Shown here: one piece after another, positions 36,288-46,100 of the stretch
Position numbering within the stretch: the stretch's first letter is position 1
Layout: every line of letters begins with the position of its first letter
Source: Ga0077523 sp038324085
GTDB lineage: Bacteria; Pseudomonadota; Gammaproteobacteria; Burkholderiales; Ga0077523
Reading direction: 5' to 3'
DNA: 64,000 nt
NCBI GenBank assembly: GCA_038324085.1
Contig: JBBQHP010000023.1
Span: forward strand, 1 to 64,000
Position numbers and translations under genes: made by a program
Notes under the pieces: generated by a model
What the model saw: the letters and a program-made list of their open reading frames with translations, nothing else
What the model was told of the DNA's origin: nothing
Database searches by the model: none

Positions 36288-37600
36288 CGGGACGACGGGT
36301 AGGAAACAGTAGCGGCCTGCCACGCAACCAGTGCCCGTGCCAGATCGGCCTGGGCGGCAGCCGCATCGCTGCGGGTCGCGGCCAGGATGCGGCGGGCGTC
36401 GAGCAGGTCGATGACGCCCAGCGCCCCATTGCGATAGGCGAACTCCGCCGCATCGGCCGCGCGCTGCGCCTCTTTCAGCAGGCCGCCTTCGTAGCGTTGC
36501 ACTCGATCACGCGCGGAGGTGAGGCTGGACCATGCCGAATCGATCTCCGCGCGGGCCAGGGCGCGCGTCCGTTCCAGCCCGTCCTCCGCAGCCTGGAAGT
36601 TCACTTCGGCACGCCGGATCTCGCCCTCGAAGCTGTAATTGAGAAATAGCGGCATGCTGACCCCGAAACCGAGCGTGTTGTTCTGGATCTGGTCGGGAAA
36701 GCGCTCGTACTGGACGGCGAGGGTCACGTCGCGCGACTTGAGTGCCCGCGCGAGATCGCGCGCCTTTTCCGCCGCCTGCAGGCGCAGCGCGCTGGCGCGC
36801 ACGTCGGGCCGCGCCTCGATCGTGGCGGCTACATCCACCATCACCAGGTTACCGGCCGTGGGCCATGGATCGGTCGCGACGAGCGCGCCGGCCTCGGCAT
36901 CGAGGCCGACCACGTAAGCGAGACTGATCCGCGCACGCTCGCGATCGGACACGGCAGCACGGTGATCGTTTTCCGCGCGCAACTGGTCGACGCGAATGCG
37001 CGACAGATCGGCACGAGCCACGTCACCGGCCTTGAGTCGCAACTCGGCGGCGGCAACGGTCTTCGCAAGCAGTGCCGAGGTGTCCTCGGTGATGCGCGCG
37101 CGCTCCTGCGCAAAGAGCAGATCGTAGTAGGCGCCGGCGAGCGTCAGCGTCGTGCGCCGCACGGCATCCGCCAGGTCGCCGCGGGTGGCGTCGAGCGCGA
37201 GGCGGGTGGCCTCGGTGCGCAGCCCGCGCTTGTTGCCGCGCTCGATCAGTTGCGACAGCTGCACGATCGAATCGATCGACTTGTCCTGAGGACCCCCGGA
37301 CCCGAACGCGTGCGGACTGATCGCCACCGCGTTGAATGACAGATTCGGATTGGGGCGCGCCCTGGCGCCGATCGTGTCGGCCTGCGCCGCTTCCACATTG
37401 CGTTGTGCGAACTGCACGTCGCGATTGCGGGCCTTCAGCAGCTCGACGGCTTCGGCATAGGAGAGCGGGCGCTCCCGCGCTGCAGGAAGGTCCGCCGCGC
37501 GCGCCGTGGCGGCCGCGGCGACGACCGTGCCGACGAGCACGATTCGCCACGGCACGGCCGACAGGACACGGGACAGGATGGCGATCAGGCGATGGGGCAT
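36284..37600 (-). CDS. Outer-membrane efflux protein (CusC/CzcC, TolC family)
   Basis: A 438-residue exported protein with a signal peptide ending near ATARA at residue 35. Two repeated halves, rich in long amphipathic helices (AVELLKARNRDVQFAQRN; RVDQLRAENDHRAAVSDRERA), are typical of TolC-like channels. It forms the outer-membrane duct of the tripartite metal pump. It is the first gene of the leftward operon and diverges from the two-component system, with the shared control region at 37601-37693. Confidence 0.9.
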   Translation of the reverse strand: MPHRLIAILSRVLSAVPWRIVLVGTVVAAAATARAADLPAARERPLSYAEAVELLKARNRDVQFAQRNVEAAQADTIGARARPNPNLSFNAVAISPHAFGSGGPQDKSIDSIVQLSQLIERGNKRGLRTEATRLALDATRGDLADAVRRTTLTLAGAYYDLLFAQERARITEDTSALLAKTVAAAELRLKAGDVARADLSRIRVDQLRAENDHRAAVSDRERARISLAYVVGLDAEAGALVATDPWPTAGNLVMVDVAATIEARPDVRASALRLQAAEKARDLARALKSRDVTLAVQYERFPDQIQNNTLGFGVSMPLFLNYSFEGEIRRAEVNFQAAEDGLERTRALARAEIDSAWSSLTSARDRVQRYEGGLLKEAQRAADAAEFAYRNGALGVIDLLDARRILAATRSDAAAAQADLARALVAWQAATVSYPSSR

Positions 37601-37656
37601 TCGATGCGTGTTTCCGGTGCGGAGTGCAACTCGACGGGCGCATAGTGGCGCGTTAG

Positions 37657-37673
37657 CCTTACTCCACCCTTAC
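37657..37673. promoter_or_regulatory. 11-bp-phased direct repeat, likely response-regulator operator
   Basis: CCTTAC (37657-37662), five bases, then CCTTAC again (37668-37673). A 6+5+6 direct repeat with one helical turn between half-sites is the layout used by OmpR-family regulators such as PmrA and QseB. It lies 20 bases before the response regulator start and 57 bases before the efflux operon start, so it could control both. No other copy was found in the gap. Confidence 0.6.
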
Positions 37674-37693
37674 ACGCGCAAACGCTCCGGACC

Positions 37694-38368
37694 ATGCGCC
37701 TTCTGATCGTCGAGGATGATCCCGTCATTGCCGATGGACTGCTGCGCTCGCTGCGTGCGGCGGGCCACGCGGTCGACCACGCGGCCGACGGCACAACTGC
37801 CGACGAGGCGCTCACGCAGTACCCTTACGACCTCGTGGTGCTCGATCTCGGTTTGCCGGGGCTCGACGGCATGGCCGTGCTGAAACGTCTGCGCGAGCGC
37901 GGCGCGGCGGTGCCGGTGCTGCTGCTCACCGCGCGCGATGAACTGGAGGATCGCGTCGCGGGGCTCGACGGCGGCGCCGACGACTACCTCGCCAAGCCGT
38001 TCGATCTTCCCGAGCTCGAGGCGCGCGTGCGGGCCCTCCTGCGCCGGCGCGAAACGAGCCCCGGTGGCCGCATCGACATCGGATCGGTGACGGTGGACAC
38101 CGCCGGACGCTGCGCGTACCACGGATCGGAACGACTGGACCTGTCCGCGCGCGAGTTCGGCGTGCTCGAACTGCTCGCCCGCCGCGCGGGGCGCGTCGTC
38201 AGCAAGGAACAATTGCTCGAATCCATCACCGGGTGGGATGACGACGTCGGCGTCAACGCGATCGAGGTCTACGTGCACCGTTTGCGGCGCAAGCTCGAGC
38301 CGGCCGGACTCGGCATCCGCACGCTGCGGGGGCTCGGTTACCTGATCGAGAAGACACCCGATGCGTGA
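37694..38368 (+). CDS. OmpR/PhoB-family response regulator
   Basis: A 224-residue regulator. The receiver domain has the acidic pocket EDD (7-9), phospho-acceptor D51 (VLDLGLPGLDG) and K101 (YLAKPF). The C-terminal winged helix ends VNAIEVYVHRLRRKLEPAG and TLRGLGYLIE, typical of the QseB/TctD/PmrA branch. It pairs with the kinase whose start overlaps its end by eight bases, and by position controls the divergent metal efflux operon. Confidence 0.93.
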   Translation: MRLLIVEDDPVIADGLLRSLRAAGHAVDHAADGTTADEALTQYPYDLVVLDLGLPGLDGMAVLKRLRERGAAVPVLLLTARDELEDRVAGLDGGADDYLAKPFDLPELEARVRALLRRRETSPGGRIDIGSVTVDTAGRCAYHGSERLDLSAREFGVLELLARRAGRVVSKEQLLESITGWDDDVGVNAIEVYVHRLRRKLEPAGLGIRTLRGLGYLIEKTPDA

Positions 38369-39758
38369 GCGGTCCCGTGCGCCGTCGCTGCGGCGTGGAC
38401 TGTTCATCTGGCTGATCGCACCGGTCGGCGCGCTTGCCCTGGTGAGCGCGCTGGCGGCATGGGTCACCGCGTATCGGTTCGCGAACCAGGTCTACGACCG
38501 CTCGATCTCGGACATGGCCGTGGCGTTGTCCCAGCTGGTGCGGGTCGAGGACGATTTCGTCGTCGTCGATCTCCCTCTTCAGGCGCAGATGATGCTCGAT
38601 TCGGACCAGCGCGATCGGATCTACTACAAGGTCGCCACCATCGACGGCGTGTTCGTGGCGGGGCACCGCGGCCTGCCCGCCACGCTGCGGGCGATCGTGC
38701 CCGGCGCCGATCCCTTCTGCTTCGACGGCGCCCTGCAGGGCGAACCGTTGCGCACCGCGGTATTCGCGCCCGCCGACGGCCGCTTCTACGTGGAGATCGC
38801 GGAGACCGTGAACAAGCGCGACGTGCTGGCCCTCGAGATCATCGCCAGCATGTTGCTGCCGCTGATCGCGCTGGTGGCGCTGGGTGCGCTCGGTGTCTGG
38901 CTCGGGGTTGCCCGGGGTCTGCGCCCGTTGACCGCGCTGGCGGGGGACATCAGCGGGCGTTCGGCCGAGGATCTGCGGCCGGTGGACGAAGCCCGCGCAC
39001 CACTGGAAGCGCGGCCATTGACCCGCGCGCTGAACGGGTTGTTCGTGCGGCTGGGCGATGCCCTGTCCACGCAGCGGCGCTTCGTGGCCGACGCGGCGCA
39101 CCAGCTGCGCACGCCTCTGACGGGGCTCAAGACGCAGGCGGAACTCGCGCTGCGCAGCAACGACCTCGCCACGGTGCGTGAATCGCTGGCCGGGATCGTG
39201 GCGGCGACGGACCGCACTTCGCATCTGGTCAACCAGTTGCTTGCGCTCGCCCGCACCGAACCGGAGGGTCAGGTTCGCTTGCGCCGTCAATCCGTCGATC
39301 TCGCGCGGTTGATGCGCGATGTCACCGCGGACTGGATTCCGCGGGCCCTCGAACGCGGCGTCGACCTGGGATTCGAAGGCCGGGACACCCAGTCGATTCC
39401 CGGCGACCCGACGTTGTTGCGCGAGCTGGCCGGTAACCTGATCGACAATGCGATAGCCCACTCGCCGCCCGGCGCGGAAGTGACGGTTGCGATCCAGCAG
39501 ACGCCCGCCGGTCTCGAGCTATCCGTCACCGACAACGGCCCGGGTGTGCCCGAAGCCGAACGCGAACGCGTCTTCGAGCGTTTCCACCGTGTCCTGGGGA
39601 GCACCGTCGCCGGCAGCGGACTCGGGCTCGCGATCGTACGGCAGATCGCGCACGGGCACGGTGCCACGGCAAGTCTCGAGCCAGGACCGGGCCAGCTCGG
39701 CACCCGGGTGAAGGTGGTCTTTCCGCCCGGTACGCCGGCACCACAGCCAGCCGCCTGA
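38361..39758 (+). CDS. Sensor histidine kinase (QseC/TctE-like)
   Basis: A 465-residue kinase with two membrane helices (about 13-38 and 158-183) bracketing a periplasmic sensor of about 115 residues. A HAMP-like linker, HisKA with H247 (FVADAAHQLRTPL) and HATPase motifs (NLIDNAIAHSP, DNGPGVP, GSGLGLAIV) follow. The periplasmic part resembles the 2CSK_N type found in tricarboxylate sensors. Together with the regulator it likely senses metal or envelope stress for the adjacent efflux pump; the ligand is unknown. Confidence 0.9.
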   Translation: MRERSRAPSLRRGLFIWLIAPVGALALVSALAAWVTAYRFANQVYDRSISDMAVALSQLVRVEDDFVVVDLPLQAQMMLDSDQRDRIYYKVATIDGVFVAGHRGLPATLRAIVPGADPFCFDGALQGEPLRTAVFAPADGRFYVEIAETVNKRDVLALEIIASMLLPLIALVALGALGVWLGVARGLRPLTALAGDISGRSAEDLRPVDEARAPLEARPLTRALNGLFVRLGDALSTQRRFVADAAHQLRTPLTGLKTQAELALRSNDLATVRESLAGIVAATDRTSHLVNQLLALARTEPEGQVRLRRQSVDLARLMRDVTADWIPRALERGVDLGFEGRDTQSIPGDPTLLRELAGNLIDNAIAHSPPGAEVTVAIQQTPAGLELSVTDNGPGVPEAERERVFERFHRVLGSTVAGSGLGLAIVRQIAHGHGATASLEPGPGQLGTRVKVVFPPGTPAPQPAA

Positions 39759-39914
39759 TCCCCGGTCGCGCTGCGGTAGCCGAAACGCCGCCGATGGGGC
39801 TCAGGTATGGCGACCGGCGTCCGTTAATCGAGGAATGACGAGTCTCCGGATCGAATATATTTCCATGGCCGGGCGGACCGGCTCCGGCAACCGGACCCGA
39901 GGATCCGTCACGTG
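39759..39914. other. Intergenic region upstream of the second signalling operon
   Basis: This 156-base gap holds an AT-rich patch, GAATATATTTCC at about 39856-39867, that could contain a -10 element for the downstream kinase operon. No clear -35 partner or coding frame is seen. Confidence 0.35.
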
Positions 39915-42725
39915 ATGGCAGCAACCCCGTCGCGCCCCTGGGCCGAGAGGTTCGTCGGGCGCGCGACAACCACCCCCGACTTCCCGCACCGCTTCGCCAC
40001 GGTGATCGGCATTGCCCTGGTATTGCTCGGGCCGATCGTGGCCATCGGCTGGATCTTCGACGTCGGAATGCTGAAGTCGGTGCTCGCAGGACGGCCGACG
40101 ATGAAGCCGGACACCGCTCTCTGCCTGACGTTGCTCGGCGGGGCTCTCTTCGCCCAGGCCCATGACGCCATGCGCGCGAGCCGGACCTGCGCGGGCGCGG
40201 CCGCGGCGATCGGGCTCGCCCACCTGATCGAGTTCGTCGCCGGCACCGATCTCGGCGTCAGCCGCCTGTTGCCGATCCATCCTGCCAGCGCGAGCAGCCT
40301 GCGCATGTCCGTGATCTCCGCGACCGCGATCACCGCGCTCGGTATCGCGCTCTGCATCGATGGCGCCCGGCGATCGCGATTCACCGTGCTCCGAGACGCG
40401 TGCACCATCGTCGCCGGCTTGCTCGCCATCGGCTGCGTGATCGGCCATTTGTACGAGTTCAATGCGCTGCCCAGTCTCGGTCCGGTCGTCGGGGCCGTCG
40501 CCATTCACTCCGCCGCCGGGCTGGGCCTCGCGAGCTTCGCGGTCCTCGCCCTTGCCACGGCGTCACCGCTCGTGCATATCGTGATGGCAAAGCGGGCGGG
40601 GGGGCGTTTTGTGCGTGCCCTGCTCCCGGTCGCATTGCTCCTGCCGTTCCTGGCCGGCTGGCTGCGCATGCTGGGGGAAGAGGCCGATCTCTTCTCCAAC
40701 GAGATCGGGATCGTGGCGATGGTCCTCATGTCGTTCTTCGGCTTCGCGGCCGCCACCTTGCTCGGAGCGGCCCGGCTCAACGCGGCGGACGACGACCTGA
40801 TCGACGCCAACCGCACCCTCGAGAGCACCATCGCCACTCGCACCGCGGAGCTCTGGGCAGTCGTCGACCAGCTCGAGACCCAATCGGTGTTCACGCGCGG
40901 CGTGCTCGATTCGCTGAGTGCCGGTCTCGCGGTGCTGGACGCAAACGGAAACGTGGTGGAAGTGAACGCCGAATGGCGGCGGTTCTCGCGCGGGTCGGCC
41001 ACCGGGCCGGCGGGTGCGGTGATCGGCAGCAGCTATCTGGATGCTTGCGCACACGGTATCGGCTGGGATCGTGAGGACGACGCCCGGTTCGTGCACGCCG
41101 GCATCGGCTCCGTGATGCGGCGCGAGTGCGCGCTCTTCACCTTCGACTATGCGCGCAAGGCGGTGGACGACACCAGGCAGTGGTTCCAGGTCCGCGTCAG
41201 TCCGCTCGCCGCCAAAGCGGGCTGGGTCGTCATCGCCAACCATGAGATCTCGGCCCAGAAATCGCTTGAGTTGGAGCTCGAGCAATCGGAGGCGCTGCTG
41301 CGCGACACCGGCAACATGGCACTCGTGGGCGGCTGGGAGCTCGATCTTGCGACGCTCGAGATGCGTTGGACCGAGGCGGTGTACCGCATTCACGAGATCG
41401 AGCCCGTGGACCATCCGCCGCTGGAACGAGCCATCGAATTCTATGGTCCCGAGGCGCGACCGCTGGTAAGCGCCGCCGTGCAGGCCGGCATAGAGCGCGG
41501 CGAACCGTGGGATCTCGAACTCCCGTTCGTCACGGCCACCGGGCGCGCATTGTGGGTGCGCTCGCGCGGCGAGGCCGTGCGCGAGAACGGCCTGACCGTC
41601 CGGCTGCATGGCACATTCCAGGACATCACCGATCGTCGGCGCGCGGAAGAAGCATTGCGCGATCGTGAAGCGAGCTATCGCCTCATGTTCGAGGACAATC
41701 CGCACCCGATGCTCGTGTACGATCGCGTCAATCTGCAGATCCTGGCCGTGAATACCGCAACGGTCCGCCGTTACGGGTGGTCGCAAGCCGAGTTGCTCGC
41801 AATGTCCGTTCCCCAGTTGCATCCACCGGCCGAACGCAACCCGCTCCTGGACAGGGTACGGGACCTCGGTGGCGGCTTCGCCACGGGCCTCCTCTGGCAC
41901 CACGTCACGCGTCACGGCGAGAATCTCGAAGTGGAAGTGTCCTCGAACGGCGTGACCTTCGAAGGCCGGCCGGCGCGCCTCGTGCTGGTGCACGACGTCA
42001 CCGAACGCAATCGCATCGACCGCGAGCTGCGCGCGAAGAACGCCGAACTGGAGCGCTTCACCTACACGGTATCGCACGATCTCAAGAGTCCTCTGGTGAC
42101 CGTGCGCACTTTCGCCGAGTATCTGCAGGACGATATCGCAACCGGCGACTCCGACAAGGTGGCGACGGACCTCAGCTACATCAGCCACGCGGCCGAGAGG
42201 ATGGCCCTCCTGCTCGACGAACTGCTGCAGTTGTCCCGGGTCGGGAACACCCGCAACGCGCCGGTGCTCACGAGCTTCCATGAAATCGCAAGGGAAGCGC
42301 TCGATATGACCGCCGGTACATTGAGCCGCTGCGGCGCCGAGGTCGAACTGGACCCGATCGACGTGACGATGCACGGCGATCGGACCCGGCTGCTGGAGCT
42401 GTGGCAGAACCTCATCGACAATGCCGCGAAGTTCATGGGCGACCAGCCCGCGCCGCGCATCCACGTCGGCGTCGCCTTCGTGGGAGCCGAACCGGAGTTC
42501 TTCGTGTGCGACAACGGCATCGGCATCGATCCGCGTCACGCCGATCGTGTCTTCGGCTTGTTCGAGAAGCTCGATACGTCCTCTGGTGGCACCGGCGTGG
42601 GGTTGGCGTTGGTGCGTCGGATCGTCGAGCTGCATGGCGGCACCATCCGCGTGGAATCGGACGGCGTCGGCCGGGGCTCGTGTTTCCGGTTCACGCTCCC
42701 CGAGACCCGGAGATCCGCCGCATGA
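39915..42725 (+). CDS. Membrane PAS sensor histidine kinase
   Basis: A 936-residue kinase. The N-terminal region (about 25-295) has around eight membrane helices. About three PAS modules follow, then HisKA with H721 in TVSHDLKSPLVT and HATPase motifs NLIDNAAKF, DNGIGIDP and GGTGVGLALVRRI. The HisKA variant is the phytochrome-like form that often signals to stand-alone receivers, and such a receiver gene overlaps its stop. The membrane sensor and the VGGWELDL PAS domain closely resemble those of the 1,832-residue kinase in this window. A GTG three bases upstream (39912) is an alternative start; ATG 39915 is preferred. Confidence 0.88.
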   Translation: MAATPSRPWAERFVGRATTTPDFPHRFATVIGIALVLLGPIVAIGWIFDVGMLKSVLAGRPTMKPDTALCLTLLGGALFAQAHDAMRASRTCAGAAAAIGLAHLIEFVAGTDLGVSRLLPIHPASASSLRMSVISATAITALGIALCIDGARRSRFTVLRDACTIVAGLLAIGCVIGHLYEFNALPSLGPVVGAVAIHSAAGLGLASFAVLALATASPLVHIVMAKRAGGRFVRALLPVALLLPFLAGWLRMLGEEADLFSNEIGIVAMVLMSFFGFAAATLLGAARLNAADDDLIDANRTLESTIATRTAELWAVVDQLETQSVFTRGVLDSLSAGLAVLDANGNVVEVNAEWRRFSRGSATGPAGAVIGSSYLDACAHGIGWDREDDARFVHAGIGSVMRRECALFTFDYARKAVDDTRQWFQVRVSPLAAKAGWVVIANHEISAQKSLELELEQSEALLRDTGNMALVGGWELDLATLEMRWTEAVYRIHEIEPVDHPPLERAIEFYGPEARPLVSAAVQAGIERGEPWDLELPFVTATGRALWVRSRGEAVRENGLTVRLHGTFQDITDRRRAEEALRDREASYRLMFEDNPHPMLVYDRVNLQILAVNTATVRRYGWSQAELLAMSVPQLHPPAERNPLLDRVRDLGGGFATGLLWHHVTRHGENLEVEVSSNGVTFEGRPARLVLVHDVTERNRIDRELRAKNAELERFTYTVSHDLKSPLVTVRTFAEYLQDDIATGDSDKVATDLSYISHAAERMALLLDELLQLSRVGNTRNAPVLTSFHEIAREALDMTAGTLSRCGAEVELDPIDVTMHGDRTRLLELWQNLIDNAAKFMGDQPAPRIHVGVAFVGAEPEFFVCDNGIGIDPRHADRVFGLFEKLDTSSGGTGVGLALVRRIVELHGGTIRVESDGVGRGSCFRFTLPETRRSAA

Positions 42726-43180
42726 GCCGGACCGACAGGGCCGATCAGAAGCCGACCGTCCTGCTGGTGGAGGACGACCCGGCCCATGCCGAGATCGTTC
42801 GGCGGAACTTCACGTCGATCGGCATTCCGCACCGCATGGATCACGTGTGGGACGGTGAAGCGGCGCTCGACTACCTGATGCATCGGGGAAGTTTCGGCAA
42901 TGGCGACAGTCCGCCGCGCCCGGATCTCGTCCTGCTCGATCTGCGCTTGCCCAGGCTCGGCGGCCTCGGCGTGCTGGCCGCCATCAAGAGCGATAAACGT
43001 CTCGAGTCGATCCCGGTCGTCGCCCTGACGACCTCGAAAGCCTTCGACGACCTCGAACAGGCCTACCGGTTGGGCGTCAACAGCTACCTGGTCAAGCCCC
43101 TGGAGCGGAACGCCTTCGAGGCCCTCCTCACTTCCCTCGGTTACTACTGGCTGCAATGGAACGAACAACCGCACCCCTAG
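42722..43180 (+). CDS. Single-domain response regulator (Rcp1-like)
   Basis: A 152-residue stand-alone receiver: EDD pocket, D73 in LLDLRLPRLGG, switch Thr in ALTTSK and K125 in YLVKPL. Rcp1-type receivers are cognate partners of phytochrome-like kinases and pass phosphate on or act by protein contact. The ATG overlaps the kinase stop (ATGA), and the last 25 bases overlap the next gene, so all three proteins are made together. Confidence 0.9.
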   Translation: MSRTDRADQKPTVLLVEDDPAHAEIVRRNFTSIGIPHRMDHVWDGEAALDYLMHRGSFGNGDSPPRPDLVLLDLRLPRLGGLGVLAAIKSDKRLESIPVVALTTSKAFDDLEQAYRLGVNSYLVKPLERNAFEALLTSLGYYWLQWNEQPHP

Positions 43181-46100
43181 GTCTGCATCCCGCGACGGCT
43201 ACTCCGGAGGCAGAGGCGTCGATACTGGACGTGCTGATCGTCGAGGACGACGCCGCGCACGCGGAAGCGCTGCGCCGTTCGCTCACGGCGGGACAAGATC
43301 CGATCCGCGTGCGCATCGCCAACTCGCTGGCGGCATTCCGCACGGCTCACGCGGAGGGCACACCGGACATCGTGCTGATGGACATCAACCTTCCCGACGG
43401 CCGCGCCATGGACACCCTGGTCACGCCTGCCGAAGCCGGCGCGTTCCCGGTGCTGATCATGACCAGCCAGGGCGACGAGAGCACGGCAGTGGAAGCGATG
43501 AAGGCCGGGGCGATCGACTTCGTGGTCAAGTCGCCCGAGAGCTTCGGGCGCATCACGCGGATCGTCGATCGCGCGCTGCGCGAATGGCGCCTGCTGCGCG
43601 AGCGCGCCGCCGCGCGCAACGCCTTGCGCGAACGCGACACGTTGTTCCGCCTGCTGACCGAGAACAGCGGTGAGGCGATCCTGCTCACCGAACCGGACGG
43701 ACGGATCCTGTCGGCGAATCCCGAAGCATGTCGCGTGTTCGGCTATAGCGAAGCGGAGCTGATGCAGATCGGGCGCTCCGGTCTCCTCGATCCCGCCGAT
43801 CCCAGGCTGGCAGTCGCCATGGCAGAGCGCAACGCGACCGGACGCTTCAAGGGCGAACTTTCGATGCGGCGCAAGAACGGTGAGACCTTCGAGGCCGGAC
43901 TGTCCTCGACCCTGTTCGAGGATGGCAACGGCCAGCAGCGTTCCAGTCTGATACTGCGCGATCTCACGGTGCAGAAGGATGCCGAGCGGACCTTGCGCGC
44001 GAGCGAAGGGTGGTTGCGCCACATCGTCGAGAACCTCCCCGCCGGTGCCGTGCTCGTGCACGACGGCCTGGTGGTGCTCAATCGCGAGGCCGAGCGGATC
44101 GTCGGCTATGCCGACGCGGAGATAGGCACGCTCGAGCGCTGGTTCCGTCTACTGTATGCGGAGTGCGCCGACGAGGTCCGAGCACAATATGATTCCGACC
44201 GGATCGAAGGCTTCGCCCTGGCCCGGACGCGGCAGTTGCGCCGCAAGGATGGCGCGCTGCGGTGGGTCTCGTTTTCGTCCGTCACTTCGACGCGGGCCGA
44301 GTTCTGGGTGTTGCAGGACCGCACCGACGAGATGCTTGCGGAGTCTGCCCTGCGCGAGAGCGAGCAGCGATTCCGCATCGCCGCCAACGCCGCCCCGGCG
44401 ATGATCTGGATGTCCGGCAAGGATGGCGAGTTCACGTTCGTGAACCAGGGGTGGATCGATTTCACCGGACGCGCGATGCACGACGAGCTCGGCCACGGCT
44501 GGGAGAATTCGCTGCACGAAGCAGACGCCGAGCGGGCCCGCGCCACCTATCGCGAAGCGCTGGCAGCGCAAACTCCCTACACCATGCGCTTTCGCATGCG
44601 CCGCCACGACGGCAGCCATCGCTGGGTCGAGGACCGCGGGGTTCCGCGCCGCGACTCCGACGGCCGGATGATCGGCTACATCGGCGTGACGATGGACGTG
44701 AACGAGGCCCAGCACACCGAAGAGGAACTACGCATCGCCGCTGCGGCTTTCGAGACCCGCGAGGCAATGTTCGTCGCCGGCTTCGATGGCCGGTTGCTGC
44801 GCGCCAACAGCGCATTCGCTGCGATCACGGGGCTCGACGCGGCGAGTCTCCCGGGAAGCGGACTCGAGATCCTGGCAGCGGACCGCTTCGACGCCGGCTT
44901 CTATCGCGCGTTGTGGCGCTCGGTCGTGGACAAGGGTTATTGGCACGGCGAGATCCTCTGCCGACGCGCCGACGGCGAGATCTTTCCCGCCTCGCTCATC
45001 GTCTCGGCGGTGGCTTCCCTCGCCGGCGACGTGACCCACATCGTGGGTTCGCTGCACGACGTGAGCGAGCGCCGCGCTGCCGAGGAGGAGATCCGTCGCC
45101 TGGCGTTCTACGATCCCCTCACCCGTCTGCCCAACCGCCGGTTGCTGCAGGATCGGATGCAGCATGCCTTCGCCGCCAGCGCCCGCCATGGCCATTACGG
45201 TGCGGTCTATTTCATCGATCTCGATCACTTCAAGACCTTGAACGACACGCGTGGCCATTCGGTGGGCGATACCCTGCTCCTGGAAATGGCGCGCCGCCTG
45301 ACCGAGTGCGTGCGCCGCACGGACACGGTGGCCAGGCTCGGTGGTGACGAATTCGTGGTGATTGCGGAAGAACTTGGCGGCGACCTGCACGCTGCAAGCT
45401 CGCTCGCCGAAGGCATCGCGGCCAAGATGCTCACCGCGCTGTCCATGCCCTGTCCGCTGCCCCCGGGTGATCCGCACGAGGGTAGCTGCAGCATCGGGGT
45501 CGCCCTATTCCGCGGCTTCGAGGCGTCGGTCGACGACAACCTGCGCCGCGCCGACGCCGCCATGTACCGCGCCAAGGCCGGCGGACGCAACGGAGTGCGT
45601 TTCTTCGACCCGACCATGCAGGAGGCCCTGGAGCAACGCGCGGCGCTCGAGGCCGATCTACGTCACGCGGGCGCGCGGGGCCAGCTGCGATTGCACTACC
45701 AGGTGCAGATGAACGCCGTCGGCCAGGCGATCGGCGCAGAGGCACTGGTGCGATGGGATCACCCTGCGCGAGGACTCATCGCCCCGGCGCAGTTCATCCC
45801 GCTCGCGGAGGAAACCGGACTCATCCTGCACATCGGCCTCTGGGTGCTGGAAGCGGCCTGCGCGCAGCTCGCGCGCTGGGCCGACGATCCCGTTCTCGGG
45901 CTGCTTCGCCTGTCGATCAACGTGAGTGCACGCCAGTTCCGCCAGCTGGACTTCGTCGACCGGGTCAAGGAAGTGTTGCGCACGACCGGCGCGGATCCCA
46001 CCCGACTGAAGCTGGAGCTGACCGAAGGCAGCCTGCTCGACGACGTGGACCTGGCGATAAGCCGGATGGGAGCCCTGCGCGCGGTCGGTGTCGGCTTCTC

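Noticed and set aside
40563..42635. 690-codon minus-strand frame
   Set aside because: Antisense to the second PAS kinase, without any recognisable motif.
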